Assembly (NCBI GenBank): GCA_018340375.1
Contig: JAFFJZ010000004.1
Span: 49,578,001-49,642,000, forward strand
Direction: 5' to 3'
Length of the DNA stretch: 64,000 nucleotides
From: Gonatopus flavifemur
Taxonomy: Eukaryota; Arthropoda; Insecta; Hymenoptera; Dryinidae
This document shows positions 22,932-34,702 of the stretch, piece after piece; the first letter of the stretch is position 1, and each line of letters starts with the position of its first letter. The notes under the pieces are model-generated. The model had not been told where the DNA came from. It made no database searches and was given only the letters and a program-made list of their open reading frames with translations. Position numbers and translations under genes: made by a program.

Positions 22932-22939
22932 TATATATA

Positions 22940-23871
22940 CGAGGTGTGTTTAAAAAGTAACGAGAATTTTCAGATCCCGCGGGTTTGGAGAGTCCGCCTG
23001 TATAAAATTTTTCTTTATTATATTGGTACACATGCCCCTGAAGTACGATGAAATTTTCAGCAATATTCATTGCTTACTTTTCAAGTGACAGCCGCTAACG
23101 TTATGACGTGTTTTTCGAGCTCGGCGATTTTCGTTTGTGAAAAAAAATGTATCAAAGAATTTGTGTTCAATTTTGCGTAAAAAATGAAATAAAGTGTAGT
23201 GAGGTTTGTGAAATGTTAACAAAGGCATATGGTGAGTCTGCTATGAGTAAAGCAAGGACTTACGAGTGGTATAAGCGTTCCTAAGATGGCCGCGAAAACG
23301 TTGAAGATGACGAACGACCCGGACGCCCAAGCACATTAACAACCGATTAAAACGTGAAACGAATGAAAGAAATGGTTATGAACGATCGCCGAATCACAAT
23401 CAGAGAAGTCACCGATGATGTTGGCATATCAGTCGAAAAGCAATCCGAAAAAAACGCCCAGATTTGTGGCAAAATAATTCATGGCTTTTGCCCCACGATA
23501 ATGCACCTGCTCACACTTCATTGCTTGTTCGTGAATTTTTGGCCAAAAACAAAACTGTAACGATGCCTCAGCCTCCATATTCGCCAGATATAGCTCCATG
23601 TGACTTTCTTCTATTCCCAAAAATAAAGAGAACATTAAAAGGCCGTCGTTTCACAAGCATAGATGACATTAAAAGCGAATCGCTGAAAGAGCTAAAAGCT
23701 ATTACAAAGATCGAGTTTCAAAAGTGTTTCGAGGATTGGAAAAAGCGTTGGCACAAGTGTATTATATCCAAGGGGGATTATTTTGGGGGGGGGGGCAAAA
23801 TGGATATTGATGAATAAATAAATATTTTCTTCATGAAACGATAATTCTCGTTATTTTTCCAACACACCTCG
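22940..23871 (+). mobile_element. Internally deleted mariner (932 bp)
   Basis: The ends CGAGGTGTGTTTAAAAAGTAACGAG and its inverse CTCGTTATTTTTCCAACACACCTCG are flanked by TA (22938-22939, 23872-23873). It holds a truncated DD34D transposase. It is closely related in ends and protein to the full-length mariner at 31656-32976. Confidence 0.85.
23147..23817 (+). pseudogene. mariner transposase, internally deleted
   Basis: The N-terminal helix-turn-helix part (ICVQFCVKNEIKCSEVCEML) begins at 23147 and the C-terminal catalytic part (HDNAPAHTSLLVREFLAKN, then YSPDIAPCDFLLFPK) lies at about 23491-23625. The spacing between the last two acidic residues is 34, the mariner DD34D signature. The middle part, including the first catalytic Asp (the GDESWVYGYD block in the other copy), is deleted around 23440. 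Stops occur at 23282-23284 and 23348-23350. It cannot be active. Confidence 0.85.
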
Positions 23872-23873
23872 TA

Positions 23874-26354
23874 TATATGTATATCGTATTTTATATTATT
23901 TGATCAATCCGCATGCGTTGATAAATAATAAGTTAAGAAGACACTATTAATAATGGACAAGTAATCAATGAACATTTCAACAATCAAAAACACGAATAAT
24001 CATCATGCAAATATAAACAAAATACACACGATAAATGAACAACTGTGAACAAACAATCAACTACTAAATGTCCAAGATGAGACATGCATTTGATAACAAC
24101 AAATTTGCAAACACATAACTATTCAAATTGTAAATAATAAACTCCAAACACACATACCAAGTTATTACAATTTTGAAACATAACAATCAATATCACAAAC
24201 ACGTCACCATTGAGGTGAAACAATCAAGACATGCAAAACTAAACGAAATACCATTGATTGATCAACAAATAACTTTGAATAAAACAAACATGCGAACATC
24301 AACACAAATAAATAGTAACAGTATAAGAATGAATCACTGTATAAATAATGAATCAACGACTACATAAACAAACAAACAAACACAATATATTACACATAAG
24401 AAACAGATAAGTCAACAATCATAACAAGATTAACAAAACAGGCACAAGCAAAAATGATTAAAAAAAAACGAATAGACAAACTTAAACATGCAAGTATCGA
24501 ATTTATGTGTGACATTAGCGAACGAAGAGAATGAACGTGTGAAGAGGGAAAGAAGAGGACCCCAAAGGGTTCGAAGACACGCCACCACGTACATCGATCG
24601 GAGAATCCATCGATCGATGATCAACGACTCACATTGTACCATCCGGCGAATAAAGGAAGCAACCCCTTATAACGGAAGCACCTAAGAGCACCAATAGGAA
24701 AAATGCGTTGAGCGAAAATCAATGCATCGAACAATGCTAATTTTTGATTGGATGATCGTGGTACCCGGAAACTGCTTAAAAAGAGGGTGCACGACCAGTT
24801 TTGACACTCTTCGGCTGATCAGCCACCCAGCTTCTGCAGCTGCTCTTAAGCTCTTATGGCTCAATAGCCTCAAAACACTAAACCGCTCTAAACGTTGCCA
24901 ATTAAACGCCAGGCTCTCTAGCCATCAACTTCTCCGGCTTTTTAGCCAGAATAAAGAACAACTCTTCGTTAAACACAAAAGGAGATACCATCCTGTAGTC
25001 AAATTTCTACCAGGCATACGCTAGGGGAGCGTAAACCCACGATTAGGCCAATTTGGATTGCCAATCGTTTGCCGATCTTCAGCCAACGCTCATAATTTTC
25101 GACTCTATAGTCAAACTTCTACCTGGCATACTCTAGGGAAGCATAAACCCACGATGAGGCTGAGTCGGATTGCCAATCGTTTGCTGATCTTCAGCCACCG
25201 CTCATAATTTTCGACTCTATAGTCAAACTTCTACCAGGCATACGATAGGGAAGCGTAAACCCACGATTAGGCTGATTTGGACTGCCAATCGTTTGCTGAT
25301 CTTCCGCCAACGCTCATATTTTAACTCCATAGTTGAAATCAGCATCAAACATACGCTCAGGAAGCGTTCATTGACGATTTCCGATTCCCGACTGTCAGCC
25401 AACCCACAACCGAGCGGATCTACCAGACCAACAACTGTTCCTCATAAACGTGAGTATAGCCTTGAAATTTCCGTATGATTATACGGTCCCATTACAAATC
25501 AATTGCTCTTTCTGTACAGAAACCAATTATTTGTCTCTTTAAATCTACTGATGAGTAGATTCAAAGACTAGGATTCCCAATTCCCGAAACATAAACCTAG
25601 TTCACGATACCTAAAATTTGTCACCACCTAATGCAGATTTACCTGATACAGAGTTCTCTAAGTTTCGAACTAGCTGTCACTTCTTCAGTCCTCAAAAAGA
25701 TTATTATTATTATTCGATCCCTATTTCTCAAGAATCATAGCATAACTTTCAAATACCAATCTTTCATTAGGAATAATGGGTTCTTTTCTCTTTTCACTAT
25801 CTAGATGAAAGGAATCTCCCGTTTAGAGGAGAAAATTAGGAGAGCCAGAATCAGGCTTGCCGACAGACGCGTTGTATCCCAACTCCTACAAAAAGGGTGG
25901 GAGGAACAACACCTAAATTCAGGAAAAACCACCTGCAGGACAAAGCTAGAATATATAGGTGGTCTAATAAAATTAAAATAATTAAATGGACCCTCAGCAA
26001 TCAAAATAGTTTCAAACGATGTCCAAATTGTGAAAACTTTCCTATGAAATATTATAACTGTGAAATTTGCAAACAATATGGAAAAGATTATCTCAATTTT
26101 GATGATGAACAATTATTAGAAAAGGGTTCCACACCAGAAGAAATAGTTGAATTGCAAATTAATAATAACCAATTTGTAAACCTTAGTAATACAATAAAAA
26201 TTAATCTCACCTAATGTCACCGTTTCATTAATGACTTTACCTTGAGATTCACTCCTGAAAACTTCAATCCTACCCCTTCCTTTCGAAAAGATGAACAAGG
26301 GAATCACTCTGAATTGCCGTCTTGGATGGAAACATTCAGGACGTGACATAAATT
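23874..26354 (+). other. LTR or leader DNA upstream of the primer site
   Basis: Between the nested mariner and the primer site lies A/C-rich DNA (24000-24480), then a promoter-like stretch (TTAAAAAGAGGG at about 24776), then 119-bp repeats (25000-25330), then AT-rich sequence. If the LTR is long this is the rest of the 5' LTR (about 2.8 kb without insertions). If the LTR is 301 bp, this is an extra piece of unknown origin. A 105-codon open frame at 25897-26214 has paired Cys (CPNC...CEIC), but I would not call it a gene. Confidence 0.45.
25000..25340. repeat. 119-bp tandem repeats, about three units
   Basis: Units starting TAGTCAAAnTTCTACC at about 24998, 25108 and 25221 share CAGGCATACgcTAGGGnAGCgTAAACCCACGATtAGGC and GCCAATCGTTTGCnGATCTTC. 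A degenerate fourth unit follows to about 25400. Confidence 0.8.
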
Positions 26355-26371
26355 TGGCGCAGTCGGTAGGA
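26355..26371 (+). promoter_or_regulatory. Primer-binding site, tRNA-Ser type
   Basis: TGGCGCAGTCGGTAGGA is complementary to the 3' end (…TCCTACCGACTGCGCCA) of insect tRNA-Ser as I know it. It follows AAATT, a common end of errantivirus LTRs, so the true 5' LTR end is probably at 26354. Confidence 0.7.
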
Positions 26372-27280
26372 CTCCAAGGATTGAGGGTTTCAAAATTTTC
26401 GAAATTCCAACTCTTCAAATTTTCACTCTTTCAAAATTTGAACTTTTCACTTTTTCAAAATTCCCAAAATTTCGACTTTTCAAATTTTCACTCTTTCAGA
26501 ATTTTCAAATCTTCACTTTCTCAGAATATTCAAAATTCCAACTTCAAATCTGCACTTTCTCAAATTCCCAAATTTCCATTCGTTCAGAATTTTCAAATCA
26601 TCAACTTTCAAAAATTTTCAACTCCTCAAATTTTTACTTCCCCAAATTTTCAAAAATTTCCAAAATTTCAAGTATCCAAATTTCAACAATTTTAGAAAAC
26701 ATTTTTCCGAATTTCAAATTCGAACTCCCATTATTAAAATGCAAACTTCAATGTTATAAATCGCAACAATAACCCTCTTGGGCAAAGAACGAACCACGAA
26801 AAAGCTAAGGACGCATTCCAAGGGTACGACTATATGAAAAGGAAGCGTGCAACCCCGAGTCACGGTCGCAAGTAAGTTAAAGTTGTTCTCAGCTCAACGA
26901 TTAGGGCGATTATTAAGAAAAACGTCATGGTCCAATTTACTTCTCAAGGCAACTGAAACTTTCAAGGTAACTCTAGTTCAAAATCCAGCAAACCCAAAGG
27001 AAAATCAATCAAAATCGAATCAAATGAATGGAAATTGAATAAAGTTGAATCAAAATTGAAATAAATGGATTGAAACAAATCAAATTGAATTAAATACATG
27101 AATTGAAATAAATCAAAATTGGATCGAATGAATGAAAATTGAATAAAGTTGAATCAAAATTGAATTGGATCAAGTCAATAAGAATAAGTCAAATTAAATC
27201 GAAATAAATTCAAATCAAATCAAGGGAAACGAACGAAACCTCCAAGACGTAACTAAAAGTCGTGCTGAACCTGAACTTGA
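26372..27280 (+). other. Retroelement leader with simple-sequence tracts
   Basis: Pyrimidine/A-rich short repeats built on TTTTCAAATTTTCACTCTTTC (26395-26690), then AATTGAAATAAA / GAATCAAAATTG repeats (27020-27230). Open frames here are by-products of the repeats. Confidence 0.55.
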
Positions 27281-27403
27281 ATCAGAATCTCTAATGATAA
27301 TATTCCAAACGAAGCACAACAACTTCAAGATAATTCCCCATTAGACTCTACCCTCAATGAAAATTCGGCAAATGATCTTTCAGATTCACAATTAGATTCG
27401 ACA

Positions 27404-28816
27404 GTGATTGAAAACAATCAAGATCCATTGAATCAGTCGTCCTCAGGAAGTGGAAGCTCTTCTAGCAATAACTCTGGAAACTCGGATATAGAAATTGATA
27501 AAATGGCGAATAATCTGAAAGTGCGAGATGTAGTGGGTATAATCCCAGTACTTTCGGGTTCAAAACAAGATTGCAATTTTCAAGAATTTTCTGCAGCATG
27601 TTTAGATGCTAAAAGTATGGTAGATGCAGCATTAGAAACAGATTTAACAAATATAATGAAATCACGTCTAAGGAATGGCGCTTTAGAAGTTGTCAACAAT
27701 GGACAACCTACGACTATAAATGAGCTCATAAAAATATTGAAAGGGATATACGCACCACGTGAATGTACTACCGTTTTACGAGGAGTATTATCAAGGTTTT
27801 ATCAAAGACCTAACGAAGACGTGGCCAGTTATTTCAACCGTACTCAAATCTTGGGAAATCAAATAATAGAGGCCCATAAATCTGAGAATGGAGACCAAAT
27901 CACAAATACCGCAAAAACCAGCATTGAAAAAGATTGTTGTAAAGCCTTTGTATTAGGCCTAAAGGATTAAATTCATAACCTAATGACGGAAGAGAATGAT
28001 CTGAATATAGCAGGCCCTGAAGCCATAAATATAGGAGGAGAATTGGCCATAAAAAGATCCCTCAGAAATCTATCTCTAAAAGAAATCGAGAAATGCTCAA
28101 AATGTGGAAATGATGGGGACCGAACTATTGATTGTCCAAAACTTTTCCATGAAACTTCCAGATTCTCAGAATGCCAACTATATAGCCGAGAAGGACACAC
28201 TGCTAAAAATTGCCCTAATAACAATAAAACTCAAGTACAATGCCAAATCTGTACTCGAAAGGGGCATGAAGCGCGAGATTGTCGAAGTAGCAACCGTTCT
28301 AATCACTTCAAATGCCAACTTTGTGATCGTTTTGGTCACGAAGCTGAGAATTGTAGAGAAAATTCAAGTAGAAGCCGAGACATTTGTCAAATCTGTAAAA
28401 AGGTAGGGCACAGAGCCGATGAATGTCGCTATTATTCCCCCATTAGAGTCACACAACCCATTAAAATATGCCAACTTTGCAGAGGTAATGATCACGAAAC
28501 CAAGGATTGTAGGACCAATAGATCATGCCCGCGATGTAATCAGACTGGACATCTAGCTGAAGATTGCAGAAATTACAATACATGTCAAATATGTAAAAAC
28601 GGAGGACACATAGCAAAAACATGTCCTCAAATCAAGTGAAGATTCATTCAATGTCAATATTGCGATAAAAATGGCCATACAGCCGAAAATTGCTTTCGAT
28701 TAAAAAATAATCAGCCAAACGCGTATTGTAGTTTTTGTAAACAAAATAATCACACAGTAGAAGGATGTGTAGCGCGTAGAAATTCGCAAATGCAAAGAAG
28801 TCAGGGAAACTCCTAG
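27404..28816 (+). pseudogene. gag: Retroelement gag with ten CCHC-type zinc knuckles
   Basis: The N-terminal half (27404-27970) resembles gypsy capsid. The frame is open from about 27283 without an early ATG; the first ATG is at 27503. TAA at 27968-27970 and TGA at 28637-28639 interrupt one continuous frame. The C-terminal half carries ten tandem knuckle-like motifs spanning about 28092-28775. Most fit Cx2Cx4Hx4C: CQICTRKGHEARDC, CQLCDRFGHEAENC, CQICKKVGHRADEC, CQLCRGNDHETKDC, CPRCNQTGHLAEDC, CQICKNGGHIAKTC, CQYCDKNGHTAENC and CSFCKQNNHTVEGC. Two at the start have lost a ligand (one His, one Cys). Gypsy-class Gag usually has one or two. Gag packages RNA and builds the particle, so an extended array suggests an unusual RNA-binding surface, though this copy is broken. 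Confidence 0.8.
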
Positions 28817-29004
28817 ACCCTCCCTTCACGAGAGGGTACCGACAACAATGTTGCCTTACAACGCGTCAACTATATGAACGGGGAGTCTCTACAAATGACA
28901 GACCAAATGAACCATAAGATATATTGAATCAAACTCCTTTTAACGAAACTTATGATATGGATTATTCCTTTATTTGAGAAAAACCTTTTAATAATCCTAA
29001 CTCA

Positions 29005-29492
29005 TTGAATAACGATAATCACTCAGATGATAATAATTCGAATCGACCCATCTATTCAGGTAACGATATTTCGATTGTTTCTCATAACAACAAAATTCCA
29101 GGAATGAAAAAAACTCTGACTCCTGTAAAATTAGCATTAGAAACTGATTTACCGACAATTGAAACTGATATAATCAAACCTACAGTATTTTTAATAGATT
29201 CAGGAGCAGGACCTTGTGTCATAAAGAAACAAATGTTAAATGACGATATTCAAATTGATAGAATGAAATTCTCCATTTAATGGAAATATCACCTGGAATA
29301 GTTCCTATTATTGGAAAGGTTATATTGCCATGTTTAGGTCAACAGGTTGAATTTCATGTAGTTTCAAATCAATTCCCCATCAAACAGGATGGAATAATTG
29401 GTACCTCATTTCTTTCTGAATATCAGGCTAAAATGAATTGGGAAAAACATTGTTTAGAAGTTCAAGATAGAGTAATATCCTTCTTCAATTAA
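29005..29492 (+). pseudogene. Retroelement aspartic protease
   Basis: The active-site motif FLIDSGAGP lies at about 29189-29215, and the partner motif DGIIGTSFLSEY (ILG-type strand) at about 29389-29425. Protease cleaves Gag-Pol. The region falls into two open pieces, 29005-29280 and 29280-29492, in different frames, so a frameshift lies near 29275. Confidence 0.75.
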
Positions 29493-29570
29493 GTTAAGAA
29501 TAATAGCTCAGTATATAATATTCCCCCACGAACTAGACAAATAGTAAAAATATATACTAAACAAACAGAA

Positions 29571-31681
29571 TTGGAAGAAGGTATCATTCCTTTGACAAAA
29601 TTTAGAGAAGGACTATTCATGGGTCAAGCTTCAGTACAAAATCAAAATGGCCATTTGTTTCTGCCCGTAGTGAATACCACAGAAGAAATTGTTAATATAG
29701 AAACTCCCCTCATAGAATTAGAAGAAGTAGAAAAAATAAATGAAACCATTATGAAACCTCGTGGGCGAATCTCAAATCGTAAAAAACGGAATATATTCGA
29801 AATTCAACAGAAATCAATCACTGAGGAAGAAATGGATAGATACGAGAAGGTTCATAATTTGTTGAGGTTAGATCTTTAAACAATGAAGAAAAATCAGAAG
29901 TCGAAATTCTAATAAAAGATACTTTGGATTGTTTTTATATCCCAGATGATGAACTGTTATGCACCGATTTGATAGAGCATAATATGACAACTAAAGATGA
30001 AATCCCCATAAATACAAAACAATATAGATTTCCCCCCATCTTGAAAGACGAAATAATCAGACAAGTAGACGAAATGTTAGAGAAAAATATCATACAGGAA
30101 TCGCAATCTCCATATGACACCCCAGTTTGGATAGTCCCAAAGAAAGAAGACTCAGAGGGAAAGAAACGATGGAGACTGGTGTTAGATTTTCGGGCTTTGA
30201 ATGAAAAAACTGTTGGGAATGCATATCCCCTCCCGAATATTGTAGGAATACTAGATCAATGAGGAGGTGCAGAATACTTCAGTACTTTTGATTTGGCCTC
30301 AGGATTCCACCAAATCAAGATGAGCGCACAAGATAGACATAAAACAGCTTTTTCGACGCCGCAAGGTCACTATGAATTCTTACGCATGCCTTTTGGTTTG
30401 AAAAATGCCCCCACGACCTTTCAGCACTCGATGAATATTGTTCTTACAGGACTGCAAGGGATAGAATTATTTGTATATCTCGACGATATACTTATATATG
30501 CCAAAACCTTATCAGAACATAGGAAAAAATATTCAAATATGATGAACCGATTGCGTAACGCCAACTCAAAATTACAACCAGATAAATGTCACTTTTTATG
30601 CAGAGAAATTACTTATTTAGGACACGACATTACGGAAAAAGGCTTGAGACCAGGTGAGGAGAAAATAGAATCCGTAGAAAATTCCCCTAGACCGGAAAAT
30701 GCGAAAAATATTAAGCATTTTTTAGGTTTAGCTGGTTACTACCGGCGTTTTATCCACAATTTTTCCGAAATCACAAAGCCACTGACCAATTTATTGCAAA
30801 AAGACGTTCCCTTTACATGGAAAAACGAACAGGAAAAAGCATTCCAAATCTTCGAACAAATGTTGTGTGAGGAACCTATCCTTCAGTATCCAGACTTCAG
30901 TGAACCTTTTGTTTTAACGACCGACGCAAGTGGATATGCGATTGCTGGAATTTCGAGCCAGGGACCTATTGGCAAAGATAAACCCTGCGCGTATGTATCG
31001 AGACTCCTCAACAATACTGAACTAAAATACAGTACGTACGAAAAAGAGGCTCTCGCGATACACTATAGCGTTTCTCACTTTCGTCCATACCTATATGGTC
31101 GTGAATTCACAATTGTGACCGATCATCGACCCTTGGTTTGGATGAGAACCGCTAAGGATCCTTCGCGACTCGCTCGTTGGCGATTGAAATTAGAGGAATA
31201 CGATTTTAAAATCGTTTTCAAGGCAGGAAAAACGAATGTTAACGCGAACACCCTGTCACGCAATCCAATCAAAGAATATCAGCAAGTTGAGAAAGAAAGT
31301 TTAGAAACAATAATTACTGATGTGAGAATCTTGTATCCGATAGAACCAACATTAAGGAGATCTACGAGGAACAAAACACAGACTCCTAAAGCCTCACAAT
31401 ACAGAGAAGAAATAATGAGACAAGAATCAGAAGAAACCAAAAAATCAAAAAAGAAATTGAAGGTTCCTTTTGAAGACGAAAAAGACGACCCTGACAGTGA
31501 ATCAAGCTCGTCAGACGACGCCGAAACAATGAATAATTCCAATTTCGGAAACGAAATTGAGGAGAATAATGATCCTCCAATAATCACCACAGAAGAGGAA
31601 AGGGAAGAGGAAATAGAAGATATCAGCCAATTGAAAGATAATTTTGAGACACTTACGAAGTGTGTTCAAAAAGTAAGGTGA
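29571..31681 (+). pseudogene. pol: Reverse transcriptase / RNase H (Ty3/gypsy pol)
   Basis: Pol starts with a linker (29571-29879), then RT. Landmarks are RLVLDFRALNEKT (about 30173-30212), FDLASGFHQIKM (about 30290-30325), MPFGLKNAPTTFQ (about 30388-30425), the catalytic YLDDILIYA (about 30475-30500), and FLGLAGYYRRFI (about 30720-30755). RNase H follows with LTTDASGYA (about 30914-30940), STYEKEALAI (about 31032-31060) and VTDHRPLVW (about 31113-31140). After it comes an acidic, serine-rich linker (about 31430-31640). TAA at 29877-29879 and TGA at 30260-30262 break the frame. The mariner at 31656 terminates it. Confidence 0.9.
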
Positions 31682-32976
31682 CTTTGTATTTTTAAGAAAA
31701 AATATTTATTTATTTATCAATATTTATGTTGTCTCCTTCAAAGTAATCCCCCTCAGATACAATACACTTATGCCAACGGTTTTTTCAATCCTCAAAGCAC
31801 TTCTCATAAGCACTTTTCGGTATAGCCTTGAGCTCTTCCAGCGATGCAGTCTTGATCTCTTCAATCGTTGCAAATCTCCGTCCTTTCATAGGTCTCTTTA
31901 GTTTTGGGAACAAGAAAAAGTCACATGGGGCCAAATCCGGTGAATATGGTGGCTGAGGCATGATTATGGTGTTGTTTTTGGCCAAAAAATCTCTCACAAG
32001 CAAAGATGAGTGAGCAAGGGCATTATCGTGATGCAAAAGCCATGAATTATTTTTCCACAATTCTGGACGTTTTCTTCGTATTGCTTCTCGCAAACGGCGC
32101 ATAACTTCAAGATGATACTGTTTATTGACCGTACGACCATATGGTAAGAACTCCTGATGCACCACGCCATGGTAATCGAAGTAAACAGTGAGCAAAACTT
32201 TGACATTTGATCGAATTGGCGTGCTTTTTTCGGTCTTGGCTCATCTGTGGTCTTCCATTGGGACGATTGGACTTTGGTTTCGACATCATAACCATATACC
32301 CATGATTCGTCACCAGTTATGACCCTTTTGAGTAAATCTGGGTCGTCGTTGACGTCATTCAACAGTTCTTGAGCGATGCTCATGCGACGTTTCTTTTGGT
32401 CAAAATTTAGCAATTTCGGAACAAACTTCGCTGACACACGTCTCATGCCCAAAACGTTAGAAAAAATTTCATGGCACGAGCCAAGCGATAAGCCAACATC
32501 CTCAGCAACTTCTCTGATAGTGATTCGACGATTTTCCGAAACAATTTTCTTCACTGCTTGAACGTTTTCATCAGTTGTTGACGTGCTTGTGCGTCCAGAG
32601 CGAGGCTCGTCATTGGCGTCTTCCCGGCCATCTTGGAAGAGTTTGTGCCACTTGTAAACATTTTTTTTATCCAGAACAGTTTCACCGTATGCTACTGTCA
32701 ACATTTTAAGTGTTTCGGAGCACTTTATTTTATTTTTTACACAAAATTTGATGCAAATCCTTCGATCCATATTCTTCGATAGCAAGAAATCGCCGAGCAC
32801 GCAAAACACTTATAACCTTTACGCCTCTCACAACCAAACAAAAAATGCTATACACTTGAAACTTGGTACAGATGTTTGGGAAGAGTGTGCCAACATAACA
32901 AAACAAGAAAATCGATAATCGAAAGTACGTTGCCCGCGAAATTTGAAAAGTCACCTTACTTTTTGAACACACCTCG
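31656..32976 (-). mobile_element. Full-length mariner (1,321 bp) inside pol
   Basis: The ends CGAAGTGTGTTCAAAAAGTAAGGTGACTTT and its inverse are flanked by TA (31654-31655, 32977-32978). Size is the normal mariner 1.3 kb. It sits between the RNase H and integrase regions of the provirus, in the opposite orientation. Confidence 0.92.
31714..32770 (-). pseudogene. mariner DD34D transposase, lightly damaged
   Basis: The protein starts at 32770 with an HTH domain (ICIKFCVKNKIKCSETLKML), then a second HTH with RRITIREVAEDVGLSLGS (about 32470-32530). The catalytic blocks are GDESWVYGYD (first Asp, about 32290-32320), HDNALAHSSLLVRDFLAKN (second Asp, about 31985-32040) and YSPDLAPCDFFLFPK (third Asp, 34 residues later, about 31905-31945). 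A frameshift near 32200 splits the protein into two open pieces. TGA at 31784-31786 replaces a Trp codon near the C-terminus. All three catalytic Asp codons remain. Confidence 0.9.
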
Positions 32977-33046
32977 TATATATGATTGAATAATTTACGA
33001 AACTGGGGATCAGCTTTCCACGGAAAAAGATAATTATGTTTTCTTT

Positions 33047-33745
33047 TTGGACGGAAACGCACAACCCATAGATAACATAACTAAAGAAATATCCAGAATT
33101 CATGACATTAACGTATCTCAAGAAATCAAAACCGGATCAATTAAAACAGTGAGACGAAGAAATAAATGGTACATCGGAATTTGTAAAAAAACAACAGACC
33201 AATGTCAAGATAGCGGAGGAATTTTGAAATACCTTAATAATGGGATACACGAACTCTATGAATTTCTGTTAGAGGAAGATATAGACAACATTCGATTATC
33301 AAAATCCAAATATCTCAATGGAATATCATGGGATGAAATTGTACACGAATTCTATGACGTTTTTCGTAGGTCGAAAATTAAAATCACAACCTGTTCAAAC
33401 CTAGTAGTACAACCTGGAATTGCAGTCAGACAACAAATAATTAGGGAAGCGCATTCATCCCCCATCGGTGGACATGGAGGAATAATTAAAACTTATCATC
33501 GTGTAAAAACCAATTATTTTTGGGAAAATATGAAAAAAGATATCCAGAACTTTATCAACCAATGTTTGCAATGTGAATTCAAAAAATTGGTTAGAACTCA
33601 AATCCCACAACCAATGACCATAACAGACACTCCGGGAACCCCTTTCGAAAAGCTAGCCTTAGATATAGTGGGACCAATTTTTCCTTCGAGATCTAACGGA
33701 AATAGGTTCATATTACTCATGCAATGCTTAATAACTAAATCCTGA
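33047..33745 (+). pseudogene. pol: Retroelement integrase, N-terminal part
   Basis: The HHCC zinc-binding domain includes HSSPIGGHGG (about 33451-33480) and CLQCEFKK (about 33565-33590). The first catalytic Asp lies in LALDIVGP (about 33655-33680). The frame ends at 33745 where the FLYWCH-MULE insertion begins. Integrase resumes at about 36145. Confidence 0.85.
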
Positions 33746-34360
33746 AAAACCTGCCAGGACAGGTGATCCGACGACAAAAAGTCCGCGACAAAATGTCCGC
33801 GACAAATTGTCCGACGACAAAATGTCCAAAGGACAGAATGTCCGAACGACAAAATGTCCGGGCGACAAAACACCGCCACAGAAGCAATTCCCCAATTCTT
33901 GAAACACATTGATCTGCAACCATGGATACGCACTGTCACGAACAAAAATTGAAAGAATAATATTAGTTTTCTTTAACCATTAATTCTTACAATTTTAAAT
34001 TCATCGACACGAGTGAAGTTGAATTGAATTCAAATGAGTATTTCTTGTTTCTTTAAAGTAATAATTTGAAGTATTGTCACATGGAAAAATGAAATTCATC
34101 GAAATGAATTCAAATGAATATTTCTTGTTTCTTGGAAATAATAATGTGTGCTATGAATCGCTCGAGAGTCTCCGTTTACCGTACCGTGTGTATTGAGGAA
34201 TAATGTACATTTGAGTAGTTTATATCATGTGTGTTATGCTTCAGTGGTATGTTTACAATTAGTATATCCCCGTTATTTGTGTGATATTGTACTGTGTGTC
34301 GTGTGAGCAGTTCAGTTCATTGATAGATACCTTTTGTACGTGGTTGAAGTTGGTCCCAAT

Positions 34361-34702
34361 ATGCCACTGAAATTTGTAATTTCGCAAAAAGGTCGCAAGT
34401 CGTTGTTACATGATGGATATTTATATACAAAAAAGAGTGTGAATAATAGTAGCATAACGTGGCGTTGTGCTGGGAGGGTGAAGTATGCGTGTTCAAGCGT
34501 TATCCATACCAGCACGGATAAGAGAACAGGTAAGTTTGCAGTGTGTCATAAGTGCAGAAATGTGTGTGGAGTGTTCGTATTCATAGGTTTTTTGTTCCGT
34601 GTAGGTGAAGTCGTTGGTGAAATCCCGGTGCATGGCCATCCTGCATCTGCGGAGGATGTTGAAGCGAGGAAGGTGCTGGGTAAATTGAAGAAAATCGGAT
34701 GA
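34361..34702 (+). pseudogene. FLYWCH zinc-finger N-terminus of the MULE transposase
   Basis: MPLKFVISQKGRKSLLHDGY begins at ATG 34361 and continues with a WRCA block. It matches the FLYWCH layout (F, L, Y, WxC, C, HxH), with the closing HGHPAS at about 34631-34650. FLYWCH fingers bind DNA and usually sit in front of MULE transposase domains in animals. Between the Cys and the closing His the sequence includes TGKFAVCHKCRNVCGVFVF, which may be an unspliced intron or an insertion (gtaagt at 34531). A frameshift at about 34700 separates this part from the catalytic part. Confidence 0.7.

Noticed and set aside
25897..26214. 105-codon frame with paired Cys before the primer site
   Set aside because: CPNC/CEIC spacing could mimic a zinc ribbon, but the frame is single, short, and lies in LTR or leader DNA without support.
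26291..26695. 135-codon open frame rich in Phe, Ser, Gln, Asn
   Set aside because: It is produced by the short TTTTCAAATTTTCACTCTTTC repeats of the retroelement leader. No domain, and composition reflects the repeat.
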